The position numbers and the translations under genes are program-made. Shown one piece after another: positions 16,681-24,412 of a DNA stretch of 63,635 bases. Source of the DNA: Erysipelotrichaceae bacterium (GTDB lineage: Bacteria; Bacillota; Clostridia; TANB77; CAG-508). Location: NCBI GenBank assembly GCA_021769225.1, contig JAETTH010000003.1, forward strand, positions 1 to 63,635, written 5' to 3'. Position 1 is the first letter of the stretch, and the number at the start of each line of letters is the position of its first letter. The notes beneath the pieces were generated by a model, which saw only the letters and a list, made by a program, of their open reading frames with translations, did not search any database and had not been told where the DNA came from.

Positions 16681-17709
16681 TTATTCTTCTTTTAGATTTT
16701 TTCTTCTTAATTGACCACAAGCAGCATCAATATCTGATCCAAGTTCCCTACGAATTGTTGCTACTACTCCATGGTCATTTAAATAATCACGAAATCTCAT
16801 AATATTTTCATTGGAGCTTTTTACAAATGCTCCATTTTCAATTTTGTTAATTGGTATTAAATTGACATGACAAATCATGCCTTTTAATAATTTTACTAAT
16901 CTTTGTGCATCTTCTAATGTTTCATTATTGTCTTTTGCTAATGCATATTCAAATGAGATTCTTTTATTCGTTTTTTGAATATAATCTCTACATGCCCTCA
17001 TTAATTCTTCTAGAGGGTATGCATTGTTAACTGGCATCATCTTACTTCTTTGCTCATTGGTTGTTGCATGTAGAGAAATGGATAATGTACATTGCAATTC
17101 TTCCTCTGCTAGTTGATAAATTTTAGGAACAATTCCACTGGTTGAAATACTAATATGCCTTGCTCCTATATTTAATCCTTTGGGATGATTTATAATATGA
17201 ATTGCATTAATCACATTATCATAATTATCAAGAGGCTCTCCAATTCCCATAAACACAATATTAGAAATCTTAATATGCTGATCTCTTTGTACAGCTAATA
17301 CTTGCTCTACAATTTCTCCTGATGTTAAATTTCGAATAAATTTAATTCCTGTAGAAGCACAGAATTTACATCCCATTTTGCAACCAATTTGAGATGAAAC
17401 ACATAAAGAAAAACCATGATGATATTCCATTAGTACTGTTTCAATTGCATTTCCATCTAAAACATCAAATAAATATTTTTTTGTACCATCTTTTGACTCT
17501 TGTTTTTGTATAATGCCAAATGTACAAATGGTATAATCTTGTTTTAGTTTTTCTCTTAGCTCTACGGACAAATTTGTCATTTCATCAAAAGAAGAAACAT
17601 TATCTACATATAGCCACTTAAAAATCTGCTCTGCCCTATATGGCTTTTCCCCTAGGGAAACTAGTTCTTCTTTCAATTTATCTAAATTATAGTCTTTAAT
17701 ATTCTTCAT
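16681..17709 (-). CDS. rlmN: Dual-specificity 23S rRNA / tRNA (adenine-C2) methyltransferase
   Basis: This radical-SAM enzyme methylates A2503 of 23S rRNA and A37 of some tRNAs. The cluster motif reads CKMGCKFCAS (CxxxCxxC), preceded by the RlmN-type VLMEYHHGFSLCVSSQIGC. Conserved SISLHATTNEQRSKMMPVN and the C-terminal RRELGSDIDAACGQLRR (catalytic Cys) are present. Length 342. It heads the rlmN-prpC-prkC cluster. The ribosome site is weak. Confidence 0.97.
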   Translation of the reverse strand: MKNIKDYNLDKLKEELVSLGEKPYRAEQIFKWLYVDNVSSFDEMTNLSVELREKLKQDYTICTFGIIQKQESKDGTKKYLFDVLDGNAIETVLMEYHHGFSLCVSSQIGCKMGCKFCASTGIKFIRNLTSGEIVEQVLAVQRDQHIKISNIVFMGIGEPLDNYDNVINAIHIINHPKGLNIGARHISISTSGIVPKIYQLAEEELQCTLSISLHATTNEQRSKMMPVNNAYPLEELMRACRDYIQKTNKRISFEYALAKDNNETLEDAQRLVKLLKGMICHVNLIPINKIENGAFVKSSNENIMRFRDYLNDHGVVATIRRELGSDIDAACGQLRRKNLKEE

Positions 17710-17844
17710 AAAAATCGCTTTTTAATTCTTTCTTATTAATTTTAATATTACATTTTATTTTATACCACATTCCGTAAAATTTAGCAACTATTTTAAGAAA
17801 AAACAAACATTGAAAATACTCTCTAACTGTTTAAAGAAAAATAG

Positions 17845-17871
17845 AAGACCCTCTATAAAATAGAGAGTCTT
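17845..17871 (-). terminator. Terminator after the 86-residue membrane protein
   Basis: On the minus strand AAGACTCTCTA pairs with TAGAGGGTCTT (one T-G pair), immediately after the stop of the gene at 17879. The rest of the 17710-17844 gap holds nothing I can identify. Confidence 0.7.
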
Positions 17872-17878
17872 TTGTCTG

Positions 17879-18139
17879 TTAAACTTTCTTTACAAGAATA
17901 TAATACAGTGCACTCATAACCAAGATAGAAACAATCAATAGTAAAATTGCAATGATTGATTTCCATCTCAAGAAGTAAACAGAAGCAATGAGAAAAAGCC
18001 AAAATACTGCTACAATAGCAACCATATATCTTGTCATCTTTCCTTGTACTTCTACTTCTTGTTTGGTACTATCTGTTTCTCTTATAAAAAGAAACGTTAG
18101 TAATAAAAAGATTGCTCCTAAAAGTAAAACAGACTTCAT
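17879..18139 (-). CDS. Small three-helix membrane protein, function unknown
   Basis: The 86-residue protein has three hydrophobic segments (about 2-18, 38-58 and 62-82) separated by a short charged loop (RETDSTKQEVEVQGKM). The ribosome site AAAGGAGGAATT is ideal, and a terminator follows. No family was recognised. It is a single-gene unit divergent from the sporulation operon at 18378. Confidence 0.75.
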   Translation of the reverse strand: MKSVLLLGAIFLLLTFLFIRETDSTKQEVEVQGKMTRYMVAIVAVFWLFLIASVYFLRWKSIIAILLLIVSILVMSALYYILVKKV

Positions 18140-18377
18140 ATTAATTCCTCCTTTTTTGGTTGTATGTATTTATGTAAAAACTAGAGTTCTAGTTACCAGA
18201 GGAATTTATTTAAAAGGTTTTTACCTTAAACTATTTTCTAGTATACTACACTTTATGTCAATTTTCAACTTTTCTTTAAAATTAACTTTTTCGTTTCTTT
18301 TTTTATTTTTGTATAAATTCTTCATTTTTTGGAAAATATATCACTAGTAGAACAAAAAATGGAGGGTGATAGAAAAA

Positions 18378-18584
18378 ATGGAAAAACATTTAATGATAAC
18401 AGGAACATCAACAGTATCTTGGAAAGATGCCATTGTTCAAACAATAGCAGAATCTTCTAAGACAATTGATTTTTTATCTAGTGTGAAAATTTTAGATCAA
18501 AGAGCTAAGATTAGTGGCAAAAAAATTACAGAATATTTTGTTGATTTAGATATTACTTTTGTCATTGATCGTGACAGAGATTAA
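18378..18584 (+). CDS. Dodecin-family protein, first gene of the spoVA operon
   Basis: The 68-residue product has the dodecin layout: a short beta strand, GTSTVSWKDAIVQTIAESSKT (helix), then two long strands ending ITEYFVDLDITFVID. Dodecins form hollow dodecamers that store flavin or similar ligands. The Trp normally stacked on flavin in the WFEV-like segment is absent here (SSVKIL), so the ligand may differ. The ATG at 18378 sits about 7 bases from the end of the extended ribosome site GGAGGGTGAT; an upstream in-frame GTG (18366) overlaps that site and is unlikely. The gene ends 11 bases before spoVAC, implying cotranscription in the developing spore. Confidence 0.8.
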   Translation: MEKHLMITGTSTVSWKDAIVQTIAESSKTIDFLSSVKILDQRAKISGKKITEYFVDLDITFVIDRDRD

Positions 18585-18595
18585 GGAGGTATTTT

Positions 18596-19060
18596 ATGGA
18601 TCCATTAGAAACGAAAAAGGATTATCAGGAGTATGTTGATAAAAAATCTCCTAATTCTCCTATTTTAAAGAATTGTTTTAATGCATTTTGGGTTGGTGGT
18701 TTAATTTGTTCCATTGGTCAAATTATTATAAGTTATTGCAAATATCGTGGTTGTGATGCTGAAATGGCAGGTACCATTGTATCTATTATTTTAATTGGTA
18801 TTACAGCTTTTCTTACAGGTCTTAACTTATTTAACAAAATCGGTAAATTTGCTGGTGCAGGTTCTTTAGTTCCTATTACTGGTTTTGCTAATTCAATTGT
18901 TTCTCCTGCCATGGAATATAAATCAGAAGGATATGTTATGGGCGTTGGGGCTAAAATGTTTACAATTGCAGGGCCTGTTCTTGTTTTCGGTATCTCGGCT
19001 TCTATCTTAGTAGGAATTATTTTTCTTATTTTTAATACACAGGCAATTACATTTATTTAA
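18596..19060 (+). CDS. spoVAC: Stage V sporulation protein AC
   Basis: SpoVAC is an inner spore-membrane protein of the channel that moves dipicolinic acid and calcium; in Bacillus it behaves as a mechanosensitive channel. The family signatures LKNCFNAFWVGGLICSIGQ, the Gly-rich FAGAGSLVPITGFANSIVSPA and several membrane helices are present. Length 154 is typical. Ribosome site AAGGAGG. It is followed at 15 bases by spoVAD. Confidence 0.97.
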   Translation: MDPLETKKDYQEYVDKKSPNSPILKNCFNAFWVGGLICSIGQIIISYCKYRGCDAEMAGTIVSIILIGITAFLTGLNLFNKIGKFAGAGSLVPITGFANSIVSPAMEYKSEGYVMGVGAKMFTIAGPVLVFGISASILVGIIFLIFNTQAITFI

Positions 19061-19075
19061 AAGGGGGATTTTATT

Positions 19076-20080
19076 TTGAAAAGAGTGGGAAAACAAACGA
19101 TTCTGTTTGATAAACCAGTTAATATCATGGCAACGGCAAGTATTGTTGGTCCTAAAGAGGCTGATGGCCCTATGGCCAAGTATTTTGATCAATGTCTAGA
19201 TGATGAGTTTTGGGGTGAAAAAAGCTGGGAAAAAGCAGAAAGTAAAATTATTAAAGAAACAGTAAATATGGCTATTTCTAAATCTGGCATCCCTTCTGAA
19301 CAAATTGATTTTTGTTTTGCAGGGGATTTGTTAAATCAATGTATTTCTTCTAGTTTTGGGCTTCGTGAATTAAATATTCCTTTTTTTGGAGTATTTGGTG
19401 CTTGCTCTACTTTTGTTGAAGGTATGTGCTTAGGTAGTGTTTTTATTGAAGGTGGAGGTGCTCAAAATGTTCTTTGTGCTACTTCTAGTCATTTTTGTAG
19501 TGCAGAAAAACAGTTCCGCTTTCCTTTAGAGCTTGGAAATCAAAGACCTCCTAGTTCTCAGTGGACAGTAACAGGTTCAGGGGCTACTGTTCTTACAAAA
19601 GATGGTGAAGGCCCTTATATTACTTGTATTACTCCTGGTAAGATTAATGATATGGGAATAAAAGATGCAAATAACATGGGAGCTGCTATGGCTCCAGCTG
19701 CTTTAGATACTTTAATTGCTCATTTAGTGGATACTGGTAGAAAACCTAGTTATTATGATGCTATTATCACTGGTGATTTAGGTTATATTGGAAAAGATAT
19801 TTTAATCGATTTAGCACAAAAACGTGGTTATAACATTAAGAGTAATTATAACGATTGTGGTGTTATGATGTTTGATAAGGATGCTCAAGATACTCACTCT
19901 GGTGGTAGTGGATGTGCTTGTATTGGTACTATTTTTTCTGGCTATTTTTATCGTATGTTAAAAGAGAAAAAATATAAAAGAATTTTATTAATTGCAACTG
20001 GTGCTCTAATGAATTCAACGAGTAGTCAACAAGGTGAATCAATTCCTGGAATTGCTCACGCTGTTGCAATTGAAATCTAA
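19076..20080 (+). CDS. spoVAD: Stage V sporulation protein AD
   Basis: SpoVAD is a thiolase-fold protein on the inner spore membrane that binds dipicolinic acid. The start is a TTG at 19076 behind AAGGGGG, giving MKRVGKQTILFDKPV as in the family. GACSTFVEGMCLGS, HFCSAEKQFRFPLELGNQRP and SGGSGCACIG are recognised conserved lines. Length 334 is normal. It is flanked by spoVAC and spoVAE. Confidence 0.97.
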   Translation: MKRVGKQTILFDKPVNIMATASIVGPKEADGPMAKYFDQCLDDEFWGEKSWEKAESKIIKETVNMAISKSGIPSEQIDFCFAGDLLNQCISSSFGLRELNIPFFGVFGACSTFVEGMCLGSVFIEGGGAQNVLCATSSHFCSAEKQFRFPLELGNQRPPSSQWTVTGSGATVLTKDGEGPYITCITPGKINDMGIKDANNMGAAMAPAALDTLIAHLVDTGRKPSYYDAIITGDLGYIGKDILIDLAQKRGYNIKSNYNDCGVMMFDKDAQDTHSGGSGCACIGTIFSGYFYRMLKEKKYKRILLIATGALMNSTSSQQGESIPGIAHAVAIEI

Positions 20081-20096
20081 AGGAGGTGCTATGTAG

Positions 20097-20483
20097 ATGG
20101 AATTTTTTCAAACAATAGATTGGATGTTACTTCTAAGATGTTTTATTGTTGGTGGGCTTATTTGTATTGTTGGCCAAATTTTAATTGATAAAACAAAACT
20201 AACTTCTGCCCGAATTTTAGTTATTTTTGTAACTGCTGGTGTTATTCTAGGAGGCCTTGGTATTTACAAGTATTTAGTTGATTTTGCCGGTGCTGGTGCA
20301 ACAGTTCCTCTTACTGGTTTTGGTTATAACCTAGCTAAAGGAGCTATTGAAGGAGTAAAAGCTTCTGGTTTAATTGGTGCTTTTACCGGTGGCGTAAAAG
20401 CTGCAGCAGGTGGTATTGCAGCAGCAGTCTTCTTTGGTTATATTGCTGCTTTAATTAGTAAACCGAAAATAAAGAAACAATAA
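20097..20483 (+). CDS. spoVAE: Stage V sporulation protein AE (SpoVAEb type)
   Basis: This small membrane protein completes the AC-AD-AE core of the DPA channel. VGGLICIVGQILID, DFAGAGATVPLTGFGYNLAKG and the Ala/Gly-rich last helix match the family and mirror SpoVAC. Length 128. The ribosome site AGGAGG at 20081 is followed first by ATGTAG (start then stop) at 20091 and then by the true ATG at 20097, an unusual arrangement. No spoVAA, spoVAB, spoVAEa or spoVAF is present here, so this is the short clostridial operon. Confidence 0.96.
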   Translation: MEFFQTIDWMLLLRCFIVGGLICIVGQILIDKTKLTSARILVIFVTAGVILGGLGIYKYLVDFAGAGATVPLTGFGYNLAKGAIEGVKASGLIGAFTGGVKAAAGGIAAAVFFGYIAALISKPKIKKQ

Positions 20484-20487
20484 AAAA

Positions 20488-20513
20488 TATCCCAGTCAAA
20501 GCTGGGTATTTTT
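20488..20513 (+). terminator. Terminator of the spoVA operon
   Basis: ATATCCCAG pairs with CTGGGTAT around a 6-base loop and runs into TTTTT, directly after spoVAE. Confidence 0.85.
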
Positions 20514-20632
20514 ATGTTCATTCTAATGTTTTATAAAAAACGACATTTTTCCTTATATTTTTTGTATTTTTGATATTAATTTTCATTTTTCCTCTTTTCA
20601 TAAATGATATTTCTATTTTGATAAATATTTTA

Positions 20633-20661
20633 TTTACAGTAATTTACATTTCATATATGCT
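20633..20661 (+). promoter_or_regulatory. Possible promoter of the 35-residue peptide gene
   Basis: TTTACA (20633-20638) and TATGCT (20656-20661) are 17 bases apart. An alternative -10, TGCTATAAC, overlaps. It lies about 70 bases before the small ORF at 20734. Confidence 0.4.
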
Positions 20662-20733
20662 ATAACCTAAGAGAATAAAGGAAAATATATCTAATATTTC
20701 TATTTTACCAAAGAAAAGGAGGTGGTACGGAAT

Positions 20734-20841
20734 TTGCTTGATGCTGTTACAATTTTTCTTATTTTGTCGATTTTTGGAAACATTCTATTTCTCAGTACCA
20801 TACTTGCCTTAAGTATTGTAATTGTTATACTTCTCAGATAA
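20734..20841 (+). CDS. 35-residue single-helix membrane peptide
   Basis: A TTG start at 20734 lies behind a strong ribosome site (AAAGGAGGTGG) and opens a 35-residue ORF that is almost entirely hydrophobic: MLDAVTIFLILSIFGNILFL followed by a second hydrophobic stretch and a single Arg before the stop. It would span the membrane once or as a hairpin. No family was recognised. It occupies the otherwise empty 20514-20933 gap and is convergent with the lysin-like gene at 20981. Toxin, holin-like or sporulation peptide are possibilities only. Confidence 0.5.
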   Translation: MLDAVTIFLILSIFGNILFLSTILALSIVIVILLR

Positions 20842-20933
20842 AACTTTGCTTTTTTCTAGAAATTAGATTTTCTTTATTATTTCCCTTTATTTTCTTTTAT
20901 TATATACTGTTCTTAGAAAAAAAGTAAATAAAG

Positions 20934-20973
20934 AAAAAGAGTAAAAGTTTTAATCTTTTCCTTTTACTCTTTT
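20934..20973. terminator. Bidirectional terminator
   Basis: AAAAAGAGTAAAAG and CTTTTACTCTTTTT form a 13-bp stem between the convergent small peptide gene and the M23/SH3 gene, with A and T runs on both sides. Confidence 0.75.
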
Positions 20974-20980
20974 ATCTCTA

Positions 20981-21682
20981 TTATTTAATACAATATTCCA
21001 AGCTAATCCAACCAGATGGACATTTACCCCAAACACCTTTTATTTCACTAATATCACAAATAACACCTCGAACTAGCCCATTTGGTTTACTTGGATTTAG
21101 CTTGGCTACTTGTTCTTGCGCATTTTGTGTTAATTCTGAATACTTAAGCCAATTATGATCTAAAATTTCTGGTGTTCTTCTTACTGTTAAAATATCTGTA
21201 TTAACTTTATATCTTCCTATTTCATATTTTTTCTCTAGTTGATAATCATCACTATGATAACTTCCTACTTTATTTTCAATTCCCATATATTCTGCTGGAT
21301 TGATGTTATCTGCATATTTATTTGAAGCATTTCTAATTTCATAATGTAGATGTTTTCCTGTAACATTTCCAGTTGCACCCATCAATGCTATTTTAGATAC
21401 TCTCGATACTTTTTGATTTAAAGTTACCCCTATACTAGACAAATGGCAAAACCAATGATATTTTCCATTTTCAGTATCCTGTATTACAATAAAGTTTCCA
21501 TAGTCTTTATCATTTCTTCCAATTCTAGTTACCTTTCCATTACAAGTTGCATAGATTTGATCATCCCCCACTAAATCTATTCCTGTATGATATCCTGCAA
21601 TCCAAGTTAAATTTTTAGAATTCTTTCTTCCATATTCACATGTTACTTTAAAATTTCCTACTAAAGGTATATTGGTCTGCAT
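20981..21682 (-). CDS. M23 metallopeptidase with C-terminal SH3-like domain (lysin-like)
   Basis: This is a predicted peptidoglycan endopeptidase. The M23 fold (about 1-130) has the metal motifs HTGIDLVG and HLHYEIRN, with HWFCHLSS between them. The C-terminal 80 residues (RYKVNTDILTVRRTPEI to the GWISLEYC end) look like an SH3b cell-wall-binding domain. There is no signal peptide or membrane anchor: the protein opens MQTNIPLVGNFKVTCEYGRK. That is more like a phage endolysin or a mother-cell-released enzyme than a secreted autolysin. Flanking genes give no phage context. Ribosome site AGGAGG. Confidence 0.85.
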   Translation of the reverse strand: MQTNIPLVGNFKVTCEYGRKNSKNLTWIAGYHTGIDLVGDDQIYATCNGKVTRIGRNDKDYGNFIVIQDTENGKYHWFCHLSSIGVTLNQKVSRVSKIALMGATGNVTGKHLHYEIRNASNKYADNINPAEYMGIENKVGSYHSDDYQLEKKYEIGRYKVNTDILTVRRTPEILDHNWLKYSELTQNAQEQVAKLNPSKPNGLVRGVICDISEIKGVWGKCPSGWISLEYCIK

Positions 21683-21729
21683 AAAGCAATTCCTCCTATT
21701 ATATTTTATTCATAGGTTTTAATTTAGTG

Positions 21730-21756
21730 CAAAAAAAAAGACATTTACATGTCTTC
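21730..21756 (-). terminator. Terminator of the infC-rpmI-rplT operon
   Basis: AAGACATGTAAATGTCTT folds into a short stem followed by nine T residues on the minus strand, just after rplT. Confidence 0.8.
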
Positions 21757-21773
21757 TTTTTTCTTTCATATTT

Positions 21774-22124
21774 TTATGCTTTTTTTGCAATTTCTGCAAT
21801 TTTTGTAAAAGCTGCTGAATCAGTTACAGCGATTTCTGCAAGCATTTTTCTATTAATTGTAACATTTGCTTTTTTTAAACCTGCGATTAATTTGCTGTAT
21901 GTTAATCCGTTTTGTCTTGCAGCTGCATTAATTCTTGCAATCCATAATTTTCTAAAATTACTTTTCTTGTCTTTTCTTCCTACATATGCATATGCTCCAG
22001 ACTTCATAACAGCTTGTTTTGCCATTCTGAATCTGTAGTGTTTTGCTCCATAATATCCTTTAGCTCTTTTTAAAATCTTTTTATGTTTTTTACGAGTGAT
22101 CATTCCTGTTTTTACTCTTGCCAT
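21774..22124 (-). CDS. rplT: 50S ribosomal protein L20
   Basis: L20 binds 23S rRNA early in assembly and in Firmicutes also represses its own operon by binding the infC leader. The N-terminus [20 protein letters not shown] and the motif [22 protein letters not shown] are characteristic. An in-frame GTG at 22133 overlaps the ribosome site AAGGTG, so the ATG at 22124 (116 residues) is chosen. It is the last gene of the operon. Confidence 0.98.
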   Translation of the reverse strand: MARVKTGMITRKKHKKILKRAKGYYGAKHYRFRMAKQAVMKSGAYAYVGRKDKKSNFRKLWIARINAAARQNGLTYSKLIAGLKKANVTINRKMLAEIAVTDSAAFTKIAEIAKKA

Positions 22125-22156
22125 TTTTTTCACCTTCCTATTTTTCTAAATTTTTT

Positions 22157-22357
22157 CTAGTTACCATATGGTAATAATCTCTTAATTCCTGCTTCGTTTG
22201 TTTTGTCAGCATAAGAATTTGCTTTTCTTGATAATTTTTGTCTCTTTGTTTTGTTAGCTAATAGATGTCTTCCATTTGCAGTTGTTCTTTTTACTTTTCC
22301 TTTTGCTGTATAAGAGTATCTCTTTTTTGCAGCTTTATTTGTTTTTAATTTTGGCAT
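22157..22357 (-). CDS. rpmI: 50S ribosomal protein L35
   Basis: The small basic protein of 66 residues opens MPKLKTNKAAKKRYSYTAKG, which is the L35 signature, with RHLLANKTKRQKLSRKA in the middle. It lies between infC and rplT as in most bacteria. Confidence 0.98.
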   Translation of the reverse strand: MPKLKTNKAAKKRYSYTAKGKVKRTTANGRHLLANKTKRQKLSRKANSYADKTNEAGIKRLLPYGN

Positions 22358-22389
22358 AATACTTTGCTCCTTTCAAATTCATTTCTATT

Positions 22390-22902
22390 TTATTCTGCTT
22401 TTTTAGCTAGAATGATAAACATATTTTTACCTTCTAATAAAGGCTTTTTCTCTACGATGGAGATATCCTCTAGTTCTTTCACAAAGTCGTTTAATACTTC
22501 TTCTCCTAATTTTACGTAGTTTAATTCTCTACCTCTGAATCTTACGGTGATTTTTACCTTGTTACCATCTTCTAAGAATTTTCTTGCATTTTTACATTTG
22601 AATCCAAAATCATGTTCTTCAATATTTGGCGTAATTCTAATTTCTTTTAATTCAAATGTCTTTTGCTTTTTCTTTGCCTCTTTTTCTCTTTTGGCTTGCT
22701 CGAACTTATATTTTCCATAGTTCATAATCTTACAAACTGGTATTTCGGCATTTGGTGAAACTAATACTAGGTCTAATTTTTTGTCAAGTGCAATTTCCAA
22801 CGCATCTCTTGTTAACATTTTTCCTAATTTATTTCCTTGTTCATCGATTAAAGTTACTTCTTTTACTCTAATTTGTTCATTAATAGGTAATTCTTGTTTG
22901 AT
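22390..22902 (-). CDS. infC: Translation initiation factor IF-3 (AUC start)
   Basis: IF-3 controls start-codon fidelity and subunit joining. The first ATG in frame (22818) would remove 28 conserved N-terminal residues. The frame stays open upstream through INEQIRVKEVTLIDEQGNK and ends at a TAG immediately before an ATC codon at 22902-22900. A ribosome site GGGGGTG lies 6 bases before that ATC. An AUC start therefore gives a normal 170-residue IF-3. Non-AUG infC starts (AUU in several bacteria) are known to let IF-3 repress itself. Motifs: KIMNYGKYKFEQAKREKEAKKKQ linker region and VTVRFRGRE-like KITVRFRGREL. It heads the infC-rpmI-rplT operon. Confidence 0.9.
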   Translation of the reverse strand: MKQELPINEQIRVKEVTLIDEQGNKLGKMLTRDALEIALDKKLDLVLVSPNAEIPVCKIMNYGKYKFEQAKREKEAKKKQKTFELKEIRITPNIEEHDFGFKCKNARKFLEDGNKVKITVRFRGRELNYVKLGEEVLNDFVKELEDISIVEKKPLLEGKNMFIILAKKAE

Positions 22903-23056
22903 CTAAAACACCCCCATAAAAAAAGATTGACTTAGCAAAGCTACTAGTCAATCCACCCTTTATATATGTACATTACTGTATCATAATATGAAATTCTCGA
23001 ACCTTTTTCTATACGATCAGGTGAGAAGTGGATCACTTCTTCTTTGCAACTTTATA
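22903..23056 (-). promoter_or_regulatory. infC leader with attenuator hairpin (L20-leader type)
   Basis: The transcript starts near 23050 and runs about 150 bases before infC. It contains a perfect 7-bp stem AGAAGTG/CACTTCT (23024-23040) followed by the TTCTCACC sequence I associate with Firmicute L20 leaders. A strong intrinsic terminator follows (GATTGACT and AGTCAATC, 22925-22953, then seven T residues at 22918-22924). The terminator ends only 16 bases before the start codon. This fits L20-controlled termination of infC-rpmI-rplT; the assignment to that leader family rests on recall and position. Confidence 0.7.
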
Positions 23057-23057
23057 T

Positions 23058-23086
23058 AGTTTAATATATTTTATGCATTTTGTCAA
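23058..23086 (-). promoter_or_regulatory. Promoter of the infC operon
   Basis: TTGACA (23081-23086) and TAAACT (23058-23063) lie 17 bases apart on the minus strand, just upstream of the leader. Confidence 0.8.
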
Positions 23087-23115
23087 CACATTTTCATGAA
23101 ATTATGTCATTTTTC

Positions 23116-23144
23116 TTGACTTTTTCCAAATTTTATATTAGAAT
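23116..23144 (+). promoter_or_regulatory. Promoter of rplM-rpsI
   Basis: TTGACT (23116-23121) and TAGAAT (23139-23144) are 17 bases apart, back to back with the infC promoter. The transcript has a leader of about 105 bases before rplM (to 23257) containing CCCCGGTAGTC, a position where L13 autoregulatory leaders occur; I cannot confirm the fold. Confidence 0.75.
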
Positions 23145-23257
23145 AGTAGAGCAAATTAATAGTGTTAGTATGTTTTTAAAATATACTTCTCCCCGGTAGT
23201 CTATTTTGAAACATCATATATATTAGATAAATTATGAAATGGAGGGTAATTATTACC

Positions 23258-23692
23258 ATGAATAATACTACATATAGTGTAAAGAAAAATGAAATTGAAA
23301 GCAAATGGTATATAATTGATGCAGCTGGAAAACCATTAGGTAGAGTTGCTACAGAAGCTGCTAGATTATTAAGAGGAAAACACAAACCTACTTATACACC
23401 AAACTTAGATGTTGGTGATCACGTAATTATTTTAAATTGTAAAGACGTTGTTTTAACAGGAAAGAAATTAGATCAAAAAGTTTACAGACATCATTCTGGA
23501 TATATTGGTGGAATGAAAGAAACAGTTGCAAGAGAAATGATGGATAAAAAGCCACAAGAAGCTATGATGCTTGCAGTTAAGGGTATGCTTCCACACAATT
23601 CATTAGGAAGAGCTCAACTAAAAAAACTTAGAGTTTATGCAGGATCAGAACATGAGAATATTGCACAAAAACCAGAAGTTTGGGAATTTTAA
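23258..23692 (+). CDS. rplM: 50S ribosomal protein L13
   Basis: L13 is an early-assembly large-subunit protein. [40 protein letters not shown] and [23 protein letters not shown] match the family. An in-frame ATG at 23234 lies upstream of the ribosome site TGGAGGGT, so the ATG at 23258 (144 residues) is used. rpsI follows after 14 bases. Confidence 0.98.
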   Translation: MNNTTYSVKKNEIESKWYIIDAAGKPLGRVATEAARLLRGKHKPTYTPNLDVGDHVIILNCKDVVLTGKKLDQKVYRHHSGYIGGMKETVAREMMDKKPQEAMMLAVKGMLPHNSLGRAQLKKLRVYAGSEHENIAQKPEVWEF

Positions 23693-23706
23693 GGAGGAAA
23701 TAGATA

Positions 23707-24120
23707 ATGGCAAGAACTAAAAAAACAGAAAATATTGTATTCTACGGAACTGGTAGAAGAAAACAAGCTATTGCAAGGGTTAGATTAGTTGATGGTGGTT
23801 CTGGAAAAATAACAATCAATGGAAAAGATATTGATGAATATTTAGGAACAGATATTTTAAAAGTTATTGTAAAACAACCATTAGTTGCTACTAACACAGC
23901 TGACAAATATGATGTTGTTGTTAAAGTAGAAGGTGGCGGATTTACAGGTCAAGCTGGAGCAATTCGTCATGGTATTGCAAGAGCATTAAATGAAGCAAAT
24001 AGTGAATATAGACCTACTTTAAAAGCTGCTGGATTCTTAACAAGAGATCCACGTATGAAAGAAAGAAAGAAATATGGTCTTAAAAAAGCTAGAAAAGCTC
24101 CACAATTTAGTAAGAGATAA
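23707..24120 (+). CDS. rpsI: 30S ribosomal protein S9
   Basis: S9 has its C-terminal tail in the ribosomal P site. [43 protein letters not shown] and the end [24 protein letters not shown] are diagnostic. It is the second gene of rplM-rpsI with AAGGAGG upstream. Confidence 0.98.
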   Translation: MARTKKTENIVFYGTGRRKQAIARVRLVDGGSGKITINGKDIDEYLGTDILKVIVKQPLVATNTADKYDVVVKVEGGGFTGQAGAIRHGIARALNEANSEYRPTLKAAGFLTRDPRMKERKKYGLKKARKAPQFSKR

Positions 24121-24147
24121 TATGCTTTTTATAGAAAAGTTAAAAAG

Positions 24148-24177
24148 CTCAGAAGTTTCAACACTTTTGAGTTTTTT
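24148..24177 (+). terminator. Terminator of rplM-rpsI
   Basis: CTCAGAAG pairs with CTTTTGAG (one G-T pair) around an 8-base loop and is followed by six T residues. The rest of the gap to 24348 is AT-rich and I see no gene in it. Confidence 0.8.
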
Positions 24178-24348
24178 ATTTTTGTTCGGTAGTTTTAATC
24201 TTTAAATACTTGTAAGTATTGATAAATCATCGTTTTTATTTTTGCAAATGTCCGCTTTAAAATTTAATAATATACACACAATATACGTACAATATACAAA
24301 CTTTTGTTTAAAATCGCTGTATTTATTGATATAATTTATATATACGAA

Positions 24349-24390
24349 AAGCTAACTATATTTCATAATTATTTTTAACATAGTTAGCTT
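24349..24390. terminator. Terminator hairpin after the MNT relic
   Basis: AAGCTAACTAT and ATAGTTAGCTT form an 11-bp stem around a 20-base loop, with T-rich flanks on both strands. Confidence 0.6.
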
Positions 24391-24412
24391 TTTATTTTAT
24401 TATATCTTAATT

